A DNA stretch of 64,000 bases from assembly GCF_932274485.2 (NCBI RefSeq), contig NC_065882.2:8291390-8355389 (forward strand), in the 5' to 3' direction. Position numbers and translations under genes: made by a program. Origin of the DNA: Patella vulgata. Taxonomy: Eukaryota > Mollusca > Gastropoda > Patellidae. The notes under the pieces are model-generated. The model was not told the DNA's origin. It searched no databases and saw nothing but the letters and a program-made list of their open reading frames with translations. Of this stretch, positions 49,701 to 60,250 are shown piece by piece. Numbering within the stretch: the first letter of the stretch is position 1; every line of letters starts with the position of its first letter.

Positions 49701-52700
49701 CTCAAGCGAATTATTGAAATAAAATTAAACCATATGTTAGTCCCGAAATAACCTGGTTTGTGTCGAGTGGACGTCTCTCTCTCTCTCTCTCTCTCTCTTT
49801 CGCTCTCTTTATTGGAATCCGAGTTAAGATTATTAATATGTTTATAATACAGAAACACACCCCGTGTTAGGTTCAGCAAATTATAGACATATAACAGAAA
49901 TTAATAACTTTTATAAAGAGGGATATCTTCCGCTGTATGATCAATGTCAGTCGGATCAGAGTCTTATATAGTCGGATAATATAGTCCAGGTGATGGCTGT
50001 CTGGCGTAACGTCTCTGGCTAATGTAGTCAAGGTGATGGTCCTCTGGCGCGTTACGCCACTCGGCAAACCTCGACAGATTCCGTTACTCATATCTAGCCT
50101 TGGCTATACAAAGTTGTCCCTGTTTGAAGAAAATCGAATGAACTTGAAAGAAAAACAGCTTCAGACTTTGAAATATTTGTATAATAAAACATTTCTTCAA
50201 ATGGCGGATTTCGTCATACAGCCGAGGCTAGATGTAGGGAACTGGAATCTGCTGAGATTTGCCGAGTGGCGTCACGTCTCTAGCTACTGTTACTTCATAG
50301 TCTTCATTCTCCAGACATCATTCAAGAACAGGAATCCAAACGATGAAGGGGCTGGCTCGCTAGTCTGGAGGTCGGGGGTTCGAACCCGGTGTTGGCCGAG
50401 AAAGTTCATCGGGATTTTCCGGTGCGGTTTCCCCTTGTCAGTTGTGCAGGACGTATAGCATGACATGGCAGATCCCGCGTACATATTGGCGTGCACGTAA
50501 ATAATCCCTTGGCAGTTGGAATTCGTTATAAGAGTAGGCCGTAGCGCCACTGCCCGGGCAAACCTTCCCTTGTAACACACTGTATGGTGTAGACCCGTCT
50601 TCATTATCCCATTCGGAGCGGAACAGTAATACGTAGATATGAAATAAAATGAAATGGGGTTTATCGTCCTACTTTAGCGTCGTCACTGACTACTTTTCTT
50701 CGAATCCCACGTGTTTTTTTACGTGCACGCCAACGAGTACATGGGTGGTTTTAAATTTGTTCTCCCTTACGAACAACTAAACTCCTTGTCTTGTTACCCC
50801 CCCCACACACACACACATACCCTACGTCCTGCACCCCTGCTACAGGAAACCAGACTTTATGCACAGAATTTTATCCGTCTATTCTTCATAGAATTCCAAG
50901 AGTTCTTTTACATGCACGGATGGGTCGCGGATTTCCGTCCCATCCGAACGACTAGATGCAATTTTGATGAATAATAAGAAATCACAAATGTGCATCACCT
51001 TCATCAATTGGCCACTAATCTCAACATGTTCCTTGTATATTACAGGGTTATTTTTTGTTACGTTATTTGGAAGAAACGGTTGGTCGAGAGGCCTTTTTAC
51101 ACTTTTTGAAGAAATACGTTGTTGAATGGCACGGTGAATTAGTTTTATCACAGGTAATAAATATGTAAGGTTCCAAACATCAGGTAAATTAGTTTTATCA
51201 GAAATAAGGTTCCCAACTTCAGGTAAATTAGTTTTAGCATAGGTAATATGTATATGTAAGGTTCCCAACATCAGGTAAATTAGTTATATCAGAAATAAGG
51301 TTCCCAACTTCAGGTAAATTAGTTTTATCATAAGTAATATGTATATGTAAGGTTCCCAACATACAGTGGCGGCGCCGGGGGGGGGGGGGGGCAAGGGGGG
51401 GGGGGGGCATTTGCCCCAGCTTTGCCCCTCCAATCACCGACGGCTGGCACCGCCACTGCCAACATCAGGTAAATTAGTTTTATCATAAATAAGGTTCCCA
51501 ACTTCAGGTAAATTAGTTTTATCATAGGTAATTATAGTAAGGTTCCAAACGTCAGGTAAATTAATTTTATTATAGGTACACTGTAATATGTATAAGTAAG
51601 GTTCCCAACTTCAGGTAAATTAGTTTTATCATAGGGTCTTTAACAGCGGGAGGAGACCGACAGACCCGGGGAAAACCCACGGAAGTTGGACATGCGATCC
51701 TATTTCTTGTCACGTACAAGCTACGAAGTGAAACCACGCCACTTGACTCAATTACAGACCTTATGATACAACACGCACGCACTAACCAATCGGCCATCCA
51801 CCTTCTACTAAATTACGGAAGTTAAAACACACGCAGTAGACCATTGGGACCATAGAAAAAGAGAGAGAGAGAGAAATGGGGTTTCACGTCCACTCGACAC
51901 AAACTAGGTCATTTCGGGACTAACATATGGTTTAATTTTATTTCAAAAATTCGCTTGCGCGTAGGGGTCTTTAGCAGTGGGAGGAAACCGGAGGACCCGG
52001 AGAAAAACCACGAGGTTGGACAGGCGACCCTATTGCTTGTCACGTACAACCGGGGATTCGAAACCACGCCAGTTGACTCAATGACAGACTGTATGATACA
52101 GCGCGCGCACGCTAACCATTCAGCCACCCCCCCCCCCCAAAAAGAGAGAGAGAAATGGGGTTTAACGTCCACTCGACACAAACTAGGTCATTTCGGGACT
52201 AACATAGGGTTTAATTTTAGCAGTGGGAGGAAACCGGAGGACCCGGAGAAAACCCACGAGGTTTGACAGGCGACCCTGTTGCTTGTCACGTACAACCAGG
52301 GATTCGAAACCACGCCAGTTGACTCAATGACAGACCGTATGATACAGCACGCACGTGGTAACCATTCGGCCATCCAGCCCCCCCCCCCCCCGGACCATAC
52401 AAGGCCTCACTGTTTGATAAATTTGTACAAATTCACCACTACTAAATTCCCAGATGTCGATTGGCGCTGATTAGTCCCAAACAATAATAATTAATAATAA
52501 TAATCAATTTGCTCCAGCTAACAGCTGCTCCACGGCGCTCTCCACAATAAAAATACAGACAATGTAAAACAAATAGTTCTAAAACATTAAAAAGTCAACA
52601 TGGTCATAGTTTAAAAGCATGTTTAAAAAGTTTTGCAACAAATGCTCTTCAAATGGCTGGTGCTGTTAAAACCAAATATTTAAGATGCATTACGTAAGAT

Positions 52701-55700
52701 GCATTGTGGGTCTTTATTTTGGCTTCAGTTGTTATATATAGAGAATCTCCTACTCGTCTTTTTTGATATCAAAAAATATCAACACAAGTTGATAAAGTAA
52801 CAAAATAATACTTAAATTATGAACGAGTGTTGATATTTTTTGATATCAAAAAAGACGAGTAGGAGATTTTATTTATCACACAATCTCTTCTTACATGCAC
52901 AAATAAATAAATATAATTCTTTGCTATAGATTTCACTTTTACTGAATTTGATTACATTACGGCGTAGCGATACATAATTTTTTGACAGCAATTCAACCAT
53001 TGTAAAGTCCTTTATATTGACCCAGTGTTTCCATCAAGGTCAATTAAATAAAAATAATTCATTTTTAATAAAAAAAGAAGTTACTTTTAAAGAAAAATGA
53101 ACTGTTCTTTGAAAATACAAAAAAGTAGTTCCTTTTTAACTGACCAATCAAATTCATGTAAAGCGATATCTCCTAAGCGATATCTACTGTAGAATGTATT
53201 ATCTATCTATCTATACTAATATTTGTGACTGTCGTTTGTCTGTCTGTTCGGGGTTGGCGGCTACACTAGGTCTGCCCCGAGTCTGAAATTCGGGGTATAG
53301 GGGTAGCTCGGACCGGGGAGTAACATAGGCCAGGTGGCGTTAGTCTACCACTTCCGGTTTCGGAGTTATGACCCCCGAGCGAAGCCGGGTATCCTGCTAG
53401 TTAGGTGATAAAAACTATTATCTTGACCTTTATTAACATGATAAGCCGATAATCAACTCTCTAGGAGGGTTGAGTTGTCTGGTGCTGTTGCTAAATAATA
53501 AACAATCTGCTCTACACCTTCAAACACTCATAACTTCATCTAGAATAAAGTAATTTGAATGCAATTTTCAATATATCCATTTTTCATTATCTATTTTTAA
53601 ACTATGATATCAAGGACGACCAGCTCTTTATCTAAATCTTTCATATATCTTTAAACTATTATATCAAGAACGACCATTTTTCATAATGTATCTATAATAA
53701 TGAAAGCGTTTTAATGGCCGTTTGGGATTTTGGCCAATGCGAATAGTTGCATTATTGAACAATCTTATAAAAATACAGACCTATATTTCGTTTCGTTTTT
53801 TTTTATACTTTCGATGACCTACACTACATGAAAATGTGACTATTTTTAGTGGGAGGTCGCGTAAAGGGTCATACGAGCGGCTTTTGACCCTATGACGTCA
53901 GACATTGATTAATCAATCAGTCTTGACGTTTCTAGTGATTTAAGGCAAGAACTCGCCGTAACATTGGCTAATTCCTCACATCAAGTAGAACGCCTCTTAT
54001 ATAACAACTCTTCCAGATCCTAGTGTAGCGAAGACAAATAAAACGAATTTTTGCACGATTAAAAATGAAACGAAATAGGATCTGTGTTTTACCCAAACTA
54101 ATTAGTGAAAGAAGATCCATTAATCTTATCCTTGAAATGATTAATTTGTGCACTAATTTATTTTTGAGAAGGCTATGATTGCTTTAGTATTCTCGTCTCT
54201 TCCACCCACACGCCAAATCATTATATCAACCATAATAGATTGTGGGTTCTTTTTTTGTTTAAGAAACGAAAATTCATTAAAAGAAAAAAAAATTAATATC
54301 TTTTCTCCACCCACCCCCAATTGCTTTGGAAATTGAAATTGAGATTGAAATCGAGTAGATTGAGAGTTCAGTTATAAAGTCATGGTAACTTTATATGGGC
54401 TTATTGAAATATTCCACTTTACATTCACTCATTCGCTACACAAAAGTAGGAGATTAAGCTCCGTTTTATTTCATTTATATAAATATTAAAGATACTTTCC
54501 CACGTACAAACTGCGTGATTTGATGATATATTTGGACGAAAAACATATTTAAACTAACAAATACATCAATTTTTTCTTCAAAACCTTCTCAAAACATTGT
54601 ATTAGTCGGGAGATACCGCAAGTTATAAATAAACTGTTGTTAGACGCCATGTAATTCAGCTCAATTCATGAAGGGAGGGTCCATTTTTCAAAATGTATTT
54701 TTCGTTACTCACTGTCCATTTATCATACATATTGAGGCCTAAGTAAACTACTTTTCCGCAGTTCAATTGCAGAGTCTTTTATTGGAGATACCCACAATGT
54801 TTTGAGAGTGATTTGAAGCAACTTTTTGATGGATTAATTAGTTTGAATATGTTTTTAGTACAAATATATCATCAAATCACACAGTTTGTACGCGGGAAAG
54901 TATCTTTAAAGCGGCGATAAGTCTATAGTACAAGTCAGGATACTGTTTCGTCCTATAAGTTTTTAATCGTATAAAATGTTGAATATTAATTTAGAAAAGT
55001 TAACAGCTTAAACTCAGGTAAGGGGATTGGGTGTTCGAATTGTTAGCGCGTGCGCGTTGTATTATAAGGTCTGTAGTTGAGTCAACTGGCGTGGTTTTCG
55101 ATTCCCCCCACTGGTAAAGACCCCTGCGCGCAAGCGAATTATTGAAATAAAATTGAACCATATGTTAGTCCCGAAACGACCTAGTTTGTGTCGAATGGAC
55201 GTTAAACCCCATTTCTCTGTCTCGAAACCATTATTTATCTCTCTATAGCCTCAGTTGCCGTAAACAACTGTTGTTTTGATAGCGGGCCAAATTAAGAATT
55301 ACATGTAGTTGCACGGTAAAGTTGATATCGTTGACTAAGCAACAAATAACTGTTATAAATGAAAATATACGACACTAATAGATCAAAGTCGTCGGTTTAT
55401 ATACATAATATATATTAGTTAGTTAAAATTGTTAGTAATAAGGCATGGGTCATTAAGTAGGTGTTTTCAACAGTGATGGGTATTATAAATACATGTAATC
55501 ACGTTTTTACACCAGTAGTGACATCTTTTACAGCTAGTTACACACCTGCTAATTAATGACAACTGTATAATTACTAATCACTTTCTATACATACTAAACA
55601 TTTACCACTCATATGATTTAATGACCAAAATTGTCATTACTAAAAGGCCTAGCTTCATTAGTCAATGGTATCAACTTACCAGTGCTTCAAAACACTGTAT

Positions 55701-57688
55701 TTGTGAAATGTGCAGATTTTCTCTTTTATTTAATAATTCCATAGCAATATTGCTATTTTAACAAGGACTGGGCGTGGTTGTGTTTTTAAATAAAAATATT
55801 TAGCAATATGTCTAATTTAACAAAGACTGAACGTGGTTGTATTATTTTTTTAAAGATGAATTAATAACAATATTGCTACTGCGTTTGACCCAATCTGTTT
55901 GACAGAGGATTACGAAAGTCTTCTAATAACTCTGTAAAAGATGACTGCTTTCAACACGTGGCGTCCCATCACGCGACGTCAATCATTAGCTCAATGGCGC
56001 GTGGATTGTTTACATAAGAAGATAAATGTCCGAGCACAATGTTGCGTTTTAGTCATTCTACATACCGATTTACACTAAATAAGACATGTACATATACTTG
56101 TGAGAAGACTGTGACATTGCAGTAAATTAGGAACTAACTTTGACTTCACGTTGTGTATAAAACTTCACGGATCAATTGGCTCTGGAACACTTTGTTGGTT
56201 AACTATGTGCTTATAACATCCATAATGCAAAGGTTATACACAGGAAACTACACACACAGCTATGACATTAAATATAAGCTAAATATAAGTTGTCTATCAC
56301 TTAGCACGTGTTCTGTGGCGAGAGCCATTCCGGCCTCTAAGCCTAGGAGGCTGTGGATATGATGTTCCCGTAGGAACTTCGAGCGATGTCTCTCCTAGGA
56401 TCTCTAAATGATGTCTGAAGAGAAATTTAACCCCGCTCTTTCATATAAATACCTACTTAAACCCATTTCTCATAGTCACCCATTTGTTTAACCACTTCAA
56501 TATATTCAACAGAGCACCTTTCATAGAGCTAAAATAACCCCTATAATATACTATTACATACGACTAGACGGCTGTCCTTCACAGACCCCACGTCAGGCAC
56601 AGCTGATAATACCCCCGTCAGACCGAGGTGGTGTCCTTACAGCGCTGCTACGGCGACGGAAAATAGTCTCAGAGCGCGTCAAGAGCGTCATAAGCGTGGT
56701 AATTAGCCGTTTGCCTGCGACCTTGTGTATTTTCTGGTCGCCGTACGGTCGCATTAGCGCAGTAAGGACGCCGCCCCGGTCTGACGAGGGTTTTAGGACA
56801 ACTAAGCCCCCTTTTTATGGTAGTTTTTTTTATTGTATTGTAGGAATTTATGAAGATGTTTTTAGACAACTTTTTACGTTTAAGGTATGGTGTTTTATAT
56901 ACACAAAACACATACTTATGGAAAACAGCTTCTTGTGTATTTGGGCGACGTTTCCAAGAGTATTCTCTCAAAAAACAGCTGTTTTCCACAAGTATGTGTT
57001 TTATATACACGAAACACATACTTATGGAAAAACAGCTACTTAGTTTTTTGGGCGACGTTTCGAAGTGTATTCTCTCAATAAGCAGCTGTTTTCCACAAGT
57101 GCATGTATGTGTTTTATATACACGAAACACATACTTATGCAAAACAGCTACTTATTTATTTGGGCGGCGTTTCGAAGAGTATTCTTTCAACATGATCAAA
57201 TATTAACTTGTTAATGTCGAGAGAATACCCTGAAGTTGGAAACGTCGCCCAAATAAATTAAATAGCTGTTTTTCCATAAGTATGTGTTTTTGTGTATTGC
57301 TCTATCCAGTTACTAAAAGGCCCTCAAAGATTATGGTGTGTTTTATAATAATATAGTTCGTCAGAATTATGTCGTTGAGCAACAAAGAAAAAGAAGCACT
57401 TGATTAGAACAATTTATCTAATGTGATTTTCTTTTTCTTCTTTTGAAACGATGAAGAGTTTGAACACGCACATAGATTCTATCATTTTATCACAAACATG
57501 TTTAATTCAAATTAAATATTAATACATTATTTTTAAAAGATAACACCTTGTCCTTGATGCTCCATAATTCTTTTCTTTTTGTTTGATTTATGAGCTCTTT
57601 TGATAAGGTAATGACCATCCCACTGGAAATATGAGTTTTAGACTTTTCTGTTTGAACAGGAAGCCATAGCACTATGTTTCACAACGGT

Positions 57689-57731
<43 letters not shown>

Positions 57732-57828
57732 TAGCGTCCACTCGACACAAAATAGGTCATTTCGGGACTAACACATGGTTTAAGTTTACTTCAATAATTC
57801 GCTTGCGCTTAGCGGTCTTTAGCAGTGG

Positions 57829-57859
<31 letters not shown>

Positions 57860-58395
57860 TAACGTCCACTCGACACAAACTAGGTCATTTCGGGACTAAC
57901 ACATGGTTTAAGTTTACTTCAATAATTCGCTTGCGCTTAGCGGTCTTTAGCAGTGGGAGAGAGAGAGAGAGAGGGGGGGGGGGTAGCGTCCACTCGACAC
58001 AAACTAGGTCATTTCTGGACTAAGCTTGCGCTTAGCGGTCTTTAGCAGTGGGAGAGGGGGGGGGGGAGTAGCGTCCACTCGACACAAACTAGGTCATTTC
58101 GGGACTAACACATGGTTTAAGTTTACTTCAATAATTCGCTTGCCCTTAGCGGTCTTTAGCAGTGGGAGAGAGAGAGAGAGAGAGGGGGGGGGGGTAGCGT
58201 CCACTCGACACAAACTAGGTCATTTCGGAACTATCATATGGTTCAATTTCGAATCCCCGGTTGTACGTGACAAGGAGTAGGGTCGCCTGTCCAACCTCAT
58301 GGGTTTTCTCGGGGTCCTCCGGTTTCCTCCCACTCCTAAAGACCCCTACGCGCAAGCGAATTATGACCTAGTTTGTGTCGAGTGGACGTTAAACC

Positions 58396-58434
<39 letters not shown>

Positions 58435-60202
58435 GGTTCAATTTCATTCAACAATTCGCTTGCACGTAGGGTTCTTTAGCAGTAGGAGGACCCGGAGAAA
58501 ACCCACGAGGTTGGACAGGCGACCCTACTCCTTGCCACGTACAACCGGGGATTCGAAACCACGCCAGTCGACTCAATGACAGACTTTACGATACAGCGGG
58601 CACACGCTAACCATTCAGCCATCCAACCCACCCTCTTCAAGATGGAGTTTGTTTCCGCCTGTTAACTTCTTTAATGGAGCAGTCCAAGTCGATGTTAAAA
58701 TGTTCAGACACGGGTCAATAGCCGCTTATCGGAGTTTCAGGGGCCTATATTCGCGTTCCAGAGTTTCATGGCACCTATACTCGCGTTCCAGAGTTTCATG
58801 GAACAAAAACCACGCCCCGGCGTTTCACAGGCCAAAAAAGCGGGCCCCATAATTTCACCGGAGCAATAACTGCACCCCAACGTTTCACAGACTAACAGGT
58901 TTAATGAATCTGATTTATATTCTGAAGTATTAAGATTAAAGTAGCGAAGTCTCTAACTCAATATCATCCAAAATCTTCGACATTGAAAACACGAATTTAA
59001 ATCAACATTGATGTTGTGATCTTACGGGGAAAAGATGGGCTTCTGATATCCATTAATTAAGACAAAATAAACATTTTAGCGTTGGCACACGAATCGTGTA
59101 CCATGGTGCATTTCAGCGCCATTTTTAACAAGGGACTCGGAGAAAGAGGCTAGATATATTCCACAAGTCATGTCAAACGGTGACGTCATATTCTTATCTG
59201 GAGAGCATGCGCAATAAATACTATCGGTATAGAGTGGAATAACCAGACGCTAGAGATTGCCTTTCGATTGAGACTTTGGCGTATTTCGCCGAACATAACT
59301 GATTAGAAATTGCAGTAAAAACAGAAACGATTGAATGTAAATCAGTTTATATACATTCATATTACATTATTATATGCGTTGCAATCCATTTGTGTCAATT
59401 TCTAGATACAAAATATTAGCGATTTAGCTCCTTTAAGCCCCCCCCCCCCCCACACACACACACACCTCCTCCCAAAACAATTTTAATCAATCGAATTTAT
59501 ATCCTGAAGTATTTATATCCCAAACAATTTATATCCTGAAATGTTAACGACCCTTTAAGAAGTTTATTATTGTGTCGTCTCCATCTAATTTCCGTCTGTA
59601 ACTTGTTAGAAATGAACCTTTTTTTTACAAATCAAATGACATGGGTTTATGTGGGGGGAGGAGACTTTACAAGTAAATGTCATTTACCTTCTTTTATACA
59701 ATTGATCACGGAGAGGAAATTAAATATCAAAAAGAAGACGAAAGTTAGTCAAATAATTTAATGTCAACACACTTTGAGAAACACGAGATTCGTTATTTGA
59801 AAAAGGTGGCTGGAGGTCGCGTGTTCGATCCCTGCATTGGCCGAGGTCCCGTGTATACCTTCTAAAAGATCCCTTGGCAGTTGGACGTTAAACTTCGTTT
59901 CATTTCCACTGAGAAAACTTAAAATCCTACTTTTAGTTGCATCTAGTAGACACATGAAGACGGACATCTACTTTGCAGTGTGCTATGTCCGCTACTGACT
60001 CTTATTTAGAATTTCAACTGTCAAGGGCTTGTTTACATGCACGCCAATAGGTATACGGGACCTCGGTTTTTCGTTATACGCTGTCTGCCTTGCTAAGCCC
60101 TCCTTCTTGTACTATTGAGACGGGGAACTTTCTCGACCAAGGCAGTGATCACTTAGCCACATCGGCTCCCCGAACTATGAAGAGAAAATGAGAGAGAAAG
60201 AG

Positions 60203-60250
<48 letters not shown>

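Noticed and set aside
59577-59761. Another candidate AOPEP exon (DFTSKCHLPSFIQLITERK)
   Set aside because: No acceptor in the right phase; the similarity is too weak.
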